Shown: positions 6,753 through 14,421 of the stretch, piece by piece
Layout: each line of letters begins with the position of its first letter
Position numbering within the stretch: position 1 is the stretch's first letter
Origin: Deltaproteobacteria bacterium
Lineage (GTDB): Bacteria > Desulfobacterota_E > Deferrimicrobia > Deferrimicrobiales > Deferrimicrobiaceae
Assembly: GCA_023489025.1 (NCBI GenBank)
Contig: JAMDCN010000110.1
Coordinates: 1 to 27,909 of the forward strand
DNA: 27,909 bases
Reading direction: 5' to 3'
The notes under the pieces: model-generated
What the model was told of the DNA's origin: nothing
Databases searched by the model: none
What the model saw: only the letters and a program-made list of their open reading frames with translations
Translations under genes and position numbers: made by a program

Positions 6753-8447
6753 ATGGGGGGAAAAGTGGGGCGTGGGGGCAATGACACGGTATGGGGAAAC
6801 TTCGCTTGGGGTGTTTTGCTGGCCTTCGCGTTTTTGGTAGTGGCGGGAATGCCGCGTCCAGGGGCCGCACTTGAGTCGTCATACGGGCTTGCATACCCAG
6901 AGCCGGACAAAGGAACGGTTGCTGTGGTCAACGGGAGGGCGCTTACCCTGGGAGACCTGAAGGCCTTGGGTTCCATCGGGCGGCACATTGGGCACGGCGA
7001 GGAAGGGACCGGGAGAGGAAGCGTCAAGGTGCGCTTGAAGGAGCTGACCGACCGGGAGTTGGTCATCCAGTACGCGGTCGCGGAGGGTGTTCCCCGCGAG
7101 GGATCCGAACGCGACCTGGTCGCCCTCTTCCATCTCACGAGCCTCGGGATGGATTACTACGAGAAGGTCCTGAAGAAGAACGTCCCCTTCGACGCGGAGC
7201 GCTTATCCCACATGCTGCCGACCGCCTGGAACATCGGGGACTTCGAGCTGGTGCTGTTCGACAACATGGATACAGCCGGCAGGGAAGGTAATGGGATTCG
7301 CACGAAGACCGAGTTCGAAGGGCTCAAGCGGCGGTTCCCTGACCGGGTGAAGTCGACAGGAGAGATCTACCGGAACTCGGGTTTCTTCCAGGGATACGAC
7401 GACCTCGGGCTGTTCTCCGCAAAGCCCGGTGAGGTCTACGGTGCGGGAGAAACGGGGATCGGGCCGGCCGTGATCTTCGTCAAAAGCCTTCGGCTGGCAA
7501 GCCCCGGGGAAATGAAGGATGTGGTCGAGAAGGCTGCCCAATCCCTTCGTGAGGAGGCCTTGGGGAAGGAAGTGAAACGGATTCAAAGTGCCATGACGGC
7601 AAGGCCGGACCGAAAAGCGATCCTCGAACATATCCGCAAGCGGAAGGCGGGGGACCCGGTGAACGTTGTCCTTGGCATCGTCGGTAAATATCCGATTACC
7701 AGCGACTCCATGCGCTGGCTGGTTCCGAACGAGCCGGTGGCCTACAAGAAGGGATTTTCTGACGAAGAGCTGGCTGAGGAATACGAGGCGATGCTGGAAA
7801 ACATGTCCACATGGCTTTCATTCGGTGGGGAAGCCGAGAAAGCGGGGTGGAAGGGAATCTCCTCACCACAACTGGCGCGCTCTTTCAACTTCTGGAAGCG
7901 TGAATACTACTTCGGCAAGGGGATGGAGATCCTGATCGGAAAGATCGAGCCGCCCGGCGAGGCGGAAATAGAGCGATTCTACAAGAAGGATCGGAAAAGG
8001 AAGTACACTCTTCCCGAGCGGGTGAAGATTGCCCATATATTTACCAAGGAGAATCGCAAGAGGTTGGAGGAAGTGTTAAAACGGCTCAAGGGAGGGGATC
8101 CTTTCGAAGCGTTGGCGAAGGAGTTCTCCGAGGATGCGCAGACATCCGAGCGGGGTGGCGTGGTCGGTTGGATCACGAAGGACGGCGGTGTGCTCCCCGA
8201 GATCGAGGAGGCTGCGTTTCGCTATTCCCCCGGGGAGGTGACCCCGATCATAAAGACCCCACGGGGATACCACGTGGTTAAGATTCTGGAGCGCCGGAAG
8301 CCGGAGGTCGTTCCTTTGGAGAAGGTGCGCAATCGAATCGCCTTGCAACTGGTGGAGGAGCGATTCGAAAAGAAGAAGGACGCATCCCTGAGAGAACTTC
8401 GCGCGAAGGCGAAGATCAAGACGTACCCGGATCGTGTCGATAAATGA
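6753..8447 (+). CDS. Parvulin-type peptidyl-prolyl cis-trans isomerase (PpiC/SurA-like)
   Basis: A 564-residue exported protein. The frame extends upstream to a TTG at 6717, but that codon lies inside a hairpin. ATG 6753, with GGGGGG 5 nt before it, gives a sensible N terminus; ATG 6741 is possible. A hydrophobic segment (about 14-35) acts as a signal peptide or anchor. The middle (about 55-415) carries SurA_N-like chaperone helices, beginning VAVVNGRALTLGDLK and repeating as VVLGIVGKYPITSDSMRWL. Residues about 423-514 are the parvulin domain, with the hallmark FEALAKEFSED, GGVVGWI and RGYHVVKILE motifs. It should isomerise prolyl bonds and chaperone secreted proteins in the periplasm. Its stop overlaps the start region of the next redoxin. 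The 14-heme cytochrome has many prolines and is the natural client, by inference. Confidence 0.9.
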   Translation: MGGKVGRGGNDTVWGNFAWGVLLAFAFLVVAGMPRPGAALESSYGLAYPEPDKGTVAVVNGRALTLGDLKALGSIGRHIGHGEEGTGRGSVKVRLKELTDRELVIQYAVAEGVPREGSERDLVALFHLTSLGMDYYEKVLKKNVPFDAERLSHMLPTAWNIGDFELVLFDNMDTAGREGNGIRTKTEFEGLKRRFPDRVKSTGEIYRNSGFFQGYDDLGLFSAKPGEVYGAGETGIGPAVIFVKSLRLASPGEMKDVVEKAAQSLREEALGKEVKRIQSAMTARPDRKAILEHIRKRKAGDPVNVVLGIVGKYPITSDSMRWLVPNEPVAYKKGFSDEELAEEYEAMLENMSTWLSFGGEAEKAGWKGISSPQLARSFNFWKREYYFGKGMEILIGKIEPPGEAEIERFYKKDRKRKYTLPERVKIAHIFTKENRKRLEEVLKRLKGGDPFEALAKEFSEDAQTSERGGVVGWITKDGGVLPEIEEAAFRYSPGEVTPIIKTPRGYHVVKILERRKPEVVPLEKVRNRIALQLVEERFEKKKDASLRELRAKAKIKTYPDRVDK

Positions 8448-8464
8448 CAAGGGAGGAACAGTGC

Positions 8465-9007
8465 ATGGGGTACACCCGACGAAACCTTTGGGCGGTCGGG
8501 GTCTTCGTTATGGTCCTTTGCCGCCTCGCACTTCCGGCTGTGGCGGACGACAAGAAGATGGTGGGGGAGAAAGCCCCTTCTTTCCAAGGTACCGCCATCG
8601 ATGGGAAAGCGATCTCCCTTGATGCACTGCTCTCCCGGAAGCAGGTGGTCGTCCTTTCCTTCTGGGGGATACGTTGCTCCGCCTGTATCGAGGAGATGCC
8701 TGCCCTGCAGAAGATCCAGGAAGACTTTCGCAACAACGACGTGTACGTTTTGGGCGTCAACGTGGATGGTCTCGACCCGGCCTCCCTCCGGCAGATGATG
8801 GGGGAGGAAAAGATCGGTCCCAAGTATGCATTGGTAGCGGACCCCGATTTCAAGATCGCCGAGGCCTATAAAATGACGGCGGCTCCTTTGACGATCGTGG
8901 TCGACCGGAGTGGTTTCGTCCGATATGTGCACGAGGACTATAAACCCGGGGACGAGTCGGGAATTCGAGAGGCGATTGTACGTTTCCTTCCGATGGATGG
9001 GAAGTAG
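8465..9007 (+). CDS. Periplasmic TlpA-like thioredoxin-fold protein (CSAC)
   Basis: A 180-residue protein. I prefer ATG 8465, which has GGGAGG 8 nt upstream; ATG 8444 overlaps the parvulin stop (ATGA) but has a poor ribosome site. The signal peptide (about 1-27) ends before DDKKMVGEKAPSF. The redox motif is C71-S-A-C74 in FWGIRCSACIEEMPAL, and the cis-Pro is in TAAPLTIVVD. Its closest relative in the window is the protein at 25946-26500, with which it shares C-[SA]-SC/AC-IEEMP and YKPGDE near the C terminus. It is translationally close to the parvulin gene and lies 57 nt before the heptaheme cytochrome. A thiol-reducing role for that cytochrome is plausible but not shown. Confidence 0.85.
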   Translation: MGYTRRNLWAVGVFVMVLCRLALPAVADDKKMVGEKAPSFQGTAIDGKAISLDALLSRKQVVVLSFWGIRCSACIEEMPALQKIQEDFRNNDVYVLGVNVDGLDPASLRQMMGEEKIGPKYALVADPDFKIAEAYKMTAAPLTIVVDRSGFVRYVHEDYKPGDESGIREAIVRFLPMDGK

Positions 9008-9064
9008 AACCGTATGCAGCACTTGCAGGGAGCGCGCAATCCGCGGGGCTCCGGAGAGAGGCCC

Positions 9065-10183
9065 ATGAGAAGAATGGCTGTCATCATCGCGTGCATCCTG
9101 GCGGTCGTTTGCATCTTCGGGGCGTCGCGGGGGAGGGCACTTGCCTCAAGGGAAAAGGCGACCTTCGTCGGCTCGGAGAAGTGCGCCTCCTGCCACCAGA
9201 TCCAGTACAAGGGGTGGGTGAAGACGTTTCACAGCACCGTGGTGGGGGACGCGAAGAAGGATCCGTCCGTCATCATGGCCGACATGTCGGACCCGGATGT
9301 GCCGTTCAAGAGGGAAGACGTCTATTTCACGATCGGCGGACACTGGGACCAGCGGTACCTGACGAAGATCGGCGACGACTACTACATCCTTCCCCGGCTC
9401 TGGTCCGTGCAGAGCAACAAGTGGCGTCCCTACAGCACCTACGGCTGGCAGAAGCGCCCCTACTCGAAATATTGCATCGGTTGCCACGCCGTGGGATTCG
9501 ACCCGAAGACGCGCGAGGTCGTTGAGCATTCCGTGGGGTGCGAGTCGTGCCACGGGGCGGGGGCCGCCCACGCCGCGAAACCGGGCAAGGGAAATATCGT
9601 CAACCCGAAGCGGCTCCCGGAGGACCGTTCGGAGGAGATCTGCGCCTCCTGCCACGTGCGCGGGAAGGACCTTTCCGGGGAATATTTCTTCCCGCTCGGG
9701 TGGCGTCCGGGGGAGGACCTCGGGAAGTTCTACAACCCCCTCGAAAAGAACGAGGGGGAAAGCAGTCGCGACGCTATCCACCGGCTCTGGGACAAGTGGA
9801 GATCCGACCGGGAGTCGCAGTCCCGCTCACGGTGCGAGGTGTGCGGCATCCACCAGAACGTGAAGCCGCAGGGGCAGAAGGTGAGCCTCGACGCCATCTG
9901 CATGAGCTGCCATGAATACGACGAGAAGCAGCTGTCGCAGCACACCCACCACAAGACGCTTGCGAGCGCCGGCTGCTCCGACTGCCACCGGCAGAAAGAC
10001 CCGGACATGAACGAAAGCAAGGAGAACAACATCCACTCCTACAGCTACTTCCTCATCCACCCGCAAGGATGCTGGGACACGAATATTCAGAACCGGTGCG
10101 CGAAATGCCACGCTGACAAGCCGAAGAAATGGGCTTATGATACGGCGTTGGGCTGGAAGAAGCCGGTCGTCGTCGACCACTGA
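9065..10183 (+). CDS. Heptaheme c-type cytochrome, cytochrome c554-like, with a CXXCG site
   Basis: A 372-residue protein. ATG 9065 follows GGAGAGAGG and begins the signal peptide (hydrophobic 5-20, cleavage near ALAS 25-28); an upstream ATG at 9014 would add 17 non-signal residues. Seven CXXCH motifs have first Cys at 40, 137, 159, 193, 279, 304 and 345. An eighth site, C257-EVC-G-I-H, has Gly where the heme His should be. The order C..CH - GGHWDQRY - C..CH-AVGFDP - C..CH-G - C..CH resembles the cytochrome c554-type multiheme family. It is a clear paralogue of the octaheme protein at 11285-12493 along its whole length, sharing the DDYYILP/NDYYVLP, GFDP, NP[KA][RK]L and RPGEDLG blocks. It is Lys-rich, unlike the 14-heme protein, so a periplasmic carrier role is likelier. 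One unpaired Cys (336) is left. Partner and substrate are unknown. Confidence 0.9.
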   Translation: MRRMAVIIACILAVVCIFGASRGRALASREKATFVGSEKCASCHQIQYKGWVKTFHSTVVGDAKKDPSVIMADMSDPDVPFKREDVYFTIGGHWDQRYLTKIGDDYYILPRLWSVQSNKWRPYSTYGWQKRPYSKYCIGCHAVGFDPKTREVVEHSVGCESCHGAGAAHAAKPGKGNIVNPKRLPEDRSEEICASCHVRGKDLSGEYFFPLGWRPGEDLGKFYNPLEKNEGESSRDAIHRLWDKWRSDRESQSRSRCEVCGIHQNVKPQGQKVSLDAICMSCHEYDEKQLSQHTHHKTLASAGCSDCHRQKDPDMNESKENNIHSYSYFLIHPQGCWDTNIQNRCAKCHADKPKKWAYDTALGWKKPVVVDH

Positions 10184-10210
10184 GATTTCTCTCTCCCGGG
10201 GGGCAGGGTG

Positions 10211-10771
10211 ATGAGATCCGCATCAAGGATTCCGCTGGTTTTCCTTTTGATTCTCTTCGCGGCGGGGCTCGCCATTTCGCCGGTCCCGGCGACGGCCGAC
10301 CCGGCCATGCGCTTGAAGATCGGCGAAAAGGCCCCGGATTTCCGTCTGAAGGACGTGATGACCGGGAAAACGGTCACCTTGTCCGAGTTTGCCGGGAAAC
10401 ATGTCGTGATGCTCGAGTTCTGGGCGACCTGGTGCGACATCTGCAAGCGGGAGATGCCCAATCTCGTCAAGCTGCACAGCGCTTGGAAGCCGAAAGGGTT
10501 CGAGCTCCTGTCGATCGTCCTCCCCTCCGGGAACGTGAACGATATCCGGAAGATCGTCAAGGAGAAGAAGCTGACCTACCCGGTGCTGCTCGACTCCGAC
10601 CTGGCCGTGGCGACGAAGCTCTACGGGCTGGCCGGCCCCATCCCGCTCAAGGTGGTGATCGACCACAAGGGGGTCATCCGCTACTCCCACGTGGGCGACT
10701 TCCCGCCGGGAGAAGACGAACTGCCGTTCGTCCTCGAGGACCTCGTAAAGGAGTTGGGGAAGGGGAAATGA
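10211..10771 (+). CDS. Periplasmic TlpA/ResA-like thioredoxin-fold protein (CDIC)
   Basis: A 186-residue protein that starts at ATG 10211, with a G-rich ribosome site (GGGGGG from 10198); a GTG one codon upstream is possible. A signal peptide (1-29, ending PATAD) precedes a classical TlpA fold. LEFWATWCDICKREMPNL carries C75-D-I-C78, and IPLKVVID holds the cis-Pro. Of the redoxins here it is nearest to ResA/TlpA in the active-site context WATWCxxCKxExP. The gene begins 27 nt after the heptaheme cytochrome, and its TGA stop overlaps the ATG of the next redoxin (ATGA), so the two should be translationally coupled. The same general role in cysteine reduction is inferred. Confidence 0.87.
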   Translation: MRSASRIPLVFLLILFAAGLAISPVPATADPAMRLKIGEKAPDFRLKDVMTGKTVTLSEFAGKHVVMLEFWATWCDICKREMPNLVKLHSAWKPKGFELLSIVLPSGNVNDIRKIVKEKKLTYPVLLDSDLAVATKLYGLAGPIPLKVVIDHKGVIRYSHVGDFPPGEDELPFVLEDLVKELGKGK

Positions 10772-11274
10772 GGCGGCGTTTCCTTCCCCTGCTCGCTTTC
10801 CTGCTGCTCGCGATCGCCTCCCAGGCCCCCGCCGCGGAATCGTCGGCCAAGGTGGGGCAGCCGGTCCCCGAATTTTCCCTCCCCGGGCTCGACGGCCGGC
10901 CGGTCTCTTTCCGCAAGGAGATTCGCGGCAAGGCGCCGCTCTCGGTGATCTTCTTCATGACCACGGCGTGCTCCCCCTGCTACGACGAGATCCGCGAGAT
11001 CCACGGTTTCGTTTCGAAACACCCGGGCAAGGTCGAGGCGTGGGCCGTGGCGGTCGACCTGCGCGGGGCGCAGACGGTGGGCCCTTACCAGCAGTCGAAC
11101 CGGTTCCGCGTGAAATACCTGCTCGACCCGAAGTTCTCCCTGCCGCGGGCGTTCGGGTTCCAATACACCCCGTCCCTCGTCGTCGTGGACGCGAACGGCG
11201 TGATCCTCCACAAGAAGGGGGGATACGCGCCCAACGAGCGGGTCTCCGAGATCCTCCGGACTTTCCTCCGTTAG
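10768..11274 (+). CDS. Periplasmic TlpA-like thioredoxin-fold protein (CSPC)
   Basis: A 168-residue protein. The start is ATG 10768 in an ATGA overlap with the upstream stop, and GGGGAAGGGG precedes it. The frame is open further upstream, but that is antisense-like extension through the previous gene. A signal peptide (1-23) precedes VGQPVPEFSLPGLDG. The redox motif is C68-S-P-C71 in FFMTTACSPCYDEI, with cis-Pro in YTPSLVVVD. It is a close paralogue of the CSAC protein at 6131-6673. The pair suggests that a redoxin-cytochrome module was duplicated within the locus. It ends 10 nt before the octaheme cytochrome. Confidence 0.87.
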   Translation: MRRRFLPLLAFLLLAIASQAPAAESSAKVGQPVPEFSLPGLDGRPVSFRKEIRGKAPLSVIFFMTTACSPCYDEIREIHGFVSKHPGKVEAWAVAVDLRGAQTVGPYQQSNRFRVKYLLDPKFSLPRAFGFQYTPSLVVVDANGVILHKKGGYAPNERVSEILRTFLR

Positions 11275-11284
11275 GGAGCGCCCG

Positions 11285-12493
11285 ATGTTCCGCAAGCGAG
11301 GAATCTTTCTTGTTCTGGCGTTTGTCCTGTGTGCGGGCGGAAGCGCGCTTGCGTTCGGACCCGGGGCGAAAGGATACGCCGGCTCGGGCCGGTGCAAGGA
11401 GTGCCACGAGGAGATCTACGTCCAGTGGCGGAAGACCCCCCACGCGAACATGCTGCGCGATGCGCGGAAAAACCCCGACGCGGTGGCAGCGAAGGATTAC
11501 TCCGGCGTACCTTTCACCCGGCAGGATATCCGGTGGGTGATCGGCAGCCACTGGATCCAGAAGTACCTGACGTTCATCGACAACGACTACTACGTCCTTC
11601 CCAAGTACTGGAACCTCGTGAGCGGGAACTGGGAGCCGTACTCCATCTTCAACTGGCGCCGGCAGCCGTACACCGTCTTTTGCGACGGGTGCCACACCAC
11701 CGGGTTCGACCCGGCGACGAAGTCGTTCCACGAGCCGTCGATCGGGTGCGAGGCGTGCCACGGCCCGGGCGAGAAGCACGTCGCGACCAACGCGGCGGCC
11801 GACATCGTGAACCCGGCGAAGCTTTCGAAGGAACGCCGGGACATGATCTGCGAGGCGTGCCACACGGACGGGAAGGACACCCGGTATGGCGGCCAGTTCC
11901 CGTTCCCGGCGGGGTACCGGCCCGGCGAGGACCTTGGACAATATTTCACGGACTTCTTCGCCCCCAAGCCGAAGTCGAAGAAATGGTACTGGGGGACGAT
12001 GGACTACAAGGAACGCCACCGGATGTTCCTCTACTGGCAGTCGAAGTTCTACTCGACCGCCCGGGCGTGCGACGTGTGCGGGTTCGACCGGGGGATGTCG
12101 GTCAAGACCGACCGCCAGATGAGCAAGGACGAATATTGCGGCACGTGCCACGGGAAGATCTACAAGGTCTCCTCCCTCCACTCCCGGCACGAACCCCAGT
12201 CGGTGCAGTGCGTCGACTGCCACACGCCGCAGGTCACGGACGGCGGCAAGCGCTACAGCATCCACGACCACAAGTTCGACTTCTCCGGTCCCGAAATGCC
12301 GTGCGCGGAGTGCCACGAGGAGAAGGACGTGGCGGGCAAGAAGGCCGAGAACCACGACTTCCACTTCACCCGGATCAGGCTCGGGGAGACGCTGACCATA
12401 GAACAGGCGTGCGCCCGGTGCCACAAGGGGAAAGATGTGAAGGCGACCTTGGAGGAGTGGAAGAGCGTGCAAGTGAAAGGGAAGGGGAAGTAG
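11285..12493 (+). CDS. Octaheme c-type cytochrome, cytochrome c554-like, with a CXXCG site
   Basis: A 402-residue protein that starts at ATG 11285 after GGGAGCG. The signal peptide is residues 1-23 (cleavage near ALA-F). Eight CXXCH motifs have first Cys at 37, 133, 155, 189, 285, 309, 340 and 376. A ninth, non-canonical site is C262-DVC-G-F-D, aligned with CEVCG of the heptaheme paralogue. The N-terminal part carries CKECH-EEIYVQWRKTPH, typical of c554-like proteins. The C-terminal part (CVDCHTPQ, then a YSIHDHKFDFSGPEMPCAECH segment) resembles the last hemes of NrfA/ONR/HAO-type enzymes. No CXXCK or HAO cross-link Tyr motif was recognised, so enzyme activity is not claimed. The tail is Lys-rich. 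The stop codon abuts the next ATG without a gap, linking it to the polysaccharide genes. Confidence 0.9.
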   Translation: MFRKRGIFLVLAFVLCAGGSALAFGPGAKGYAGSGRCKECHEEIYVQWRKTPHANMLRDARKNPDAVAAKDYSGVPFTRQDIRWVIGSHWIQKYLTFIDNDYYVLPKYWNLVSGNWEPYSIFNWRRQPYTVFCDGCHTTGFDPATKSFHEPSIGCEACHGPGEKHVATNAAADIVNPAKLSKERRDMICEACHTDGKDTRYGGQFPFPAGYRPGEDLGQYFTDFFAPKPKSKKWYWGTMDYKERHRMFLYWQSKFYSTARACDVCGFDRGMSVKTDRQMSKDEYCGTCHGKIYKVSSLHSRHEPQSVQCVDCHTPQVTDGGKRYSIHDHKFDFSGPEMPCAECHEEKDVAGKKAENHDFHFTRIRLGETLTIEQACARCHKGKDVKATLEEWKSVQVKGKGK

Positions 12494-14401
12494 ATGGCCG
12501 AACCGGCCGCAACGAACGCGCCCGCCCGCCCGTGGTGGGACCTGCCCCCGGAGAAGGTGCGCCTCCTTGCTCTTGCGCTCCTGTTTCTCTCGACGATCCC
12601 GATGCTCACCAAAATCTTCACGAGTGATTTCGGGACGCACCTCGCCTTGGGGCGGCACATCGTTCAGCAGTTCGACATCCCCACGCGCGAGCACTGGAAC
12701 TACCCCTCCCTCGGGATGGAAAACGGCAGCGGCGGAGAATGGGGGTTCGAGGCGGTCCTGTACCTCGTCTACGCCGCAACAGGGGAGTACGGGGTCTCGT
12801 TCCTCGTCTGGGCGGTGGTCTTGGGGATCTTCCTTTTCCTTTACCGGGCCATGGTGCTTCGCGGGGCGCATCCCCTCCTTGCGGTCCTTGCGATCTTCGC
12901 CTTCTCCGGTTTCCTCCGGATCCGGATCCAGCCCCGGCCCGAGATCTTCACGTACCTGTTCACGGCGATGACGATCTTTCTCTTGAGCGAGTATTACTTC
13001 GGGAGCCGCAGGAAACTGATCTACCTCTTTCCTCCGGTGATCCTCGTGTGGGCGAACAGCCACCCGACGTACCTGATGGCGTTCGGGCTGTGCGGGGCGT
13101 TCTTCGCCGACGCTCTCGTGCGGGCCGCGTGGAAGAAGGAGTTCCAGTGGGCGCGGCTTCGGGAGTGGGTCATCCCTCCTGTGATCACCGGTCTTGCGGG
13201 TCTTCTCCTCTCCGGCCTGAACCCGCACGGTTACGGATGGCTGCTCGCGCCGCTCCACATGATCTCCCGGGGGGCGGGTACGGGTTCCAGCGCGATCCTC
13301 CAATCCATCTCGGAGTTGACCCCGGTGAAGGGGACGGGGTTTTTCGTGTACTACAAGGCCGCTGCCGTCTTTGCCGTGGTATCGCTCTGTCTGGGATTGG
13401 CAGGGCGCCGAATCTATCTTCTCGACCTCTTCCTGTTCGCCATCGCCTTCAAGGGAGCGTGGGATTCCGCGCGGGCCGTGTCGATGATGGGCCTGTTCCT
13501 TTCCCCGGGAGCTTCGCTCCATCTGACCGGGTTCCTGTCGGCGGCGGCGGGATGGTTCTCGACGAACGCAACGCGGAAGGCGGAAAAATCGAAAGGACCG
13601 GCACGGCAAAAGGGGAAGAAGGGGCATCAACCGGCGCCCGGCTCTCCACCTTCGCCTCTCCCCCCGCGTCTCGCCGCGGGCCACGCCGCCATCGTGGGCG
13701 GGGTCATGCTCGCTCTTGTCGCGTTCGGCGGAACGACGCTGGCCTTTTCCTTTTCCCAGCTGGAGTTCGGTGTAGGGATCACGGAGCACAAGTTCTCCTT
13801 CAAGGCGGCCGAGTTTCTGCGGAAGAATCCTGTCCAGGGGAAGATGTTCAACTTCTTCGACATCGGCGGGTTCCTCGACTGGCAGCTTTACCCGGGCGCC
13901 CTGACCTTCATCGACGGCCGGACGTACAACCAGCAGGTGTTCATGGAGCACCAGATGGTCACCGGCGGGATGCCGGGGTGGGAGCGGATCGTCGACAAAT
14001 ACGGGATCACGTACTTCGTGTTGAAATCGATGGACTCTTCGGGAATGATCCTTCCGATCGTCCCGATCCTCGCGAACAATCCGAGCTGGTCGCTCGTCTT
14101 CTCCGACGGCCTGTTCGTCGTCTTCGTCCGGAACGTGCCAGAATTGCGCGCATACATCAAGGAGCACGAGATACCGAAGGGGATCCTCCCGCGCCACATC
14201 ATCAACGAGGCGTATCATTACACGTTTCTCGGGATCTCTCCGGTGATGGCGTACCAGACGATGGCGAACATGTACCTGGTCATGGGAGATCGTGCGGCGG
14301 CGATCCAAAGCCTGCGGAGAGCGTTGGAAGAGGTGGACGATCCGTACCTGCGCAACCGCCTCATGCAGCTCGAGCAGGGGCAGGGCGCCCCGGCACGCTG
14401 A
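12494..14401 (+). CDS. Polytopic GT-C-like membrane protein with periplasmic and TPR-like C-terminal part
   Basis: A 635-residue protein that starts the base after the octaheme stop, with GGGGAAG as ribosome site. There are about 9-10 hydrophobic segments between residues 22 and 430. The first loop has the TSDFGTHLALGRHI...DIPTREHWNYPS...WGFEAVLYL pattern (acidic D45) seen in GT-C/PMT-like membrane proteins, and later IQPRPEIFTYL and VWANSHPTYL. A basic, low-complexity loop (about 358-390, KSKGPARQKGKKG) precedes the last helix. The soluble C-terminal part (about 440-635) has the MFNFFDIGGFLDW...FIDGRTYNQQVF block common in these proteins and ends with a TPR-like helix pair. GT-C enzymes move sugars from lipid carriers on the outer face of the membrane. 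Whether this one acts on polysaccharide or on a protein such as a neighbouring cytochrome is unknown. Confidence 0.7.
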   Translation: MAEPAATNAPARPWWDLPPEKVRLLALALLFLSTIPMLTKIFTSDFGTHLALGRHIVQQFDIPTREHWNYPSLGMENGSGGEWGFEAVLYLVYAATGEYGVSFLVWAVVLGIFLFLYRAMVLRGAHPLLAVLAIFAFSGFLRIRIQPRPEIFTYLFTAMTIFLLSEYYFGSRRKLIYLFPPVILVWANSHPTYLMAFGLCGAFFADALVRAAWKKEFQWARLREWVIPPVITGLAGLLLSGLNPHGYGWLLAPLHMISRGAGTGSSAILQSISELTPVKGTGFFVYYKAAAVFAVVSLCLGLAGRRIYLLDLFLFAIAFKGAWDSARAVSMMGLFLSPGASLHLTGFLSAAAGWFSTNATRKAEKSKGPARQKGKKGHQPAPGSPPSPLPPRLAAGHAAIVGGVMLALVAFGGTTLAFSFSQLEFGVGITEHKFSFKAAEFLRKNPVQGKMFNFFDIGGFLDWQLYPGALTFIDGRTYNQQVFMEHQMVTGGMPGWERIVDKYGITYFVLKSMDSSGMILPIVPILANNPSWSLVFSDGLFVVFVRNVPELRAYIKEHEIPKGILPRHIINEAYHYTFLGISPVMAYQTMANMYLVMGDRAAAIQSLRRALEEVDDPYLRNRLMQLEQGQGAPAR

Positions 14402-14421
14402 TCCCCGCGATGGGCGGGCCG

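Noticed and set aside
9065..12493. MtrA-type porin-cytochrome conduit
   Set aside because: The cytochromes lack the dense 10-heme MtrA spacing, and no MtrB-like beta-barrel gene is in the window.
11285..12493. Octaheme hydroxylamine/tetrathionate/nitrite reductase
   Set aside because: No CXXCK or other specialised active-site heme motif and no HAO Tyr cross-link motif could be recognised, so catalysis is not claimed.
10955..14308. 1117-codon open frame on the - strand
   Set aside because: It runs antisense to the octaheme cytochrome and the GT-C-like gene and is Arg/His/Pro/Glu-rich with no domain. It is the usual GC-rich shadow of + strand codon bias.
12739..14421. Upstream extension of the GT4 frame into a 943-residue fusion
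   Set aside because: The part before 14410 overlaps the GT-C-like gene in another frame and is low-complexity Arg/Pro/Gly sequence. The true start at 14422 has a ribosome site and a family-typical N terminus.
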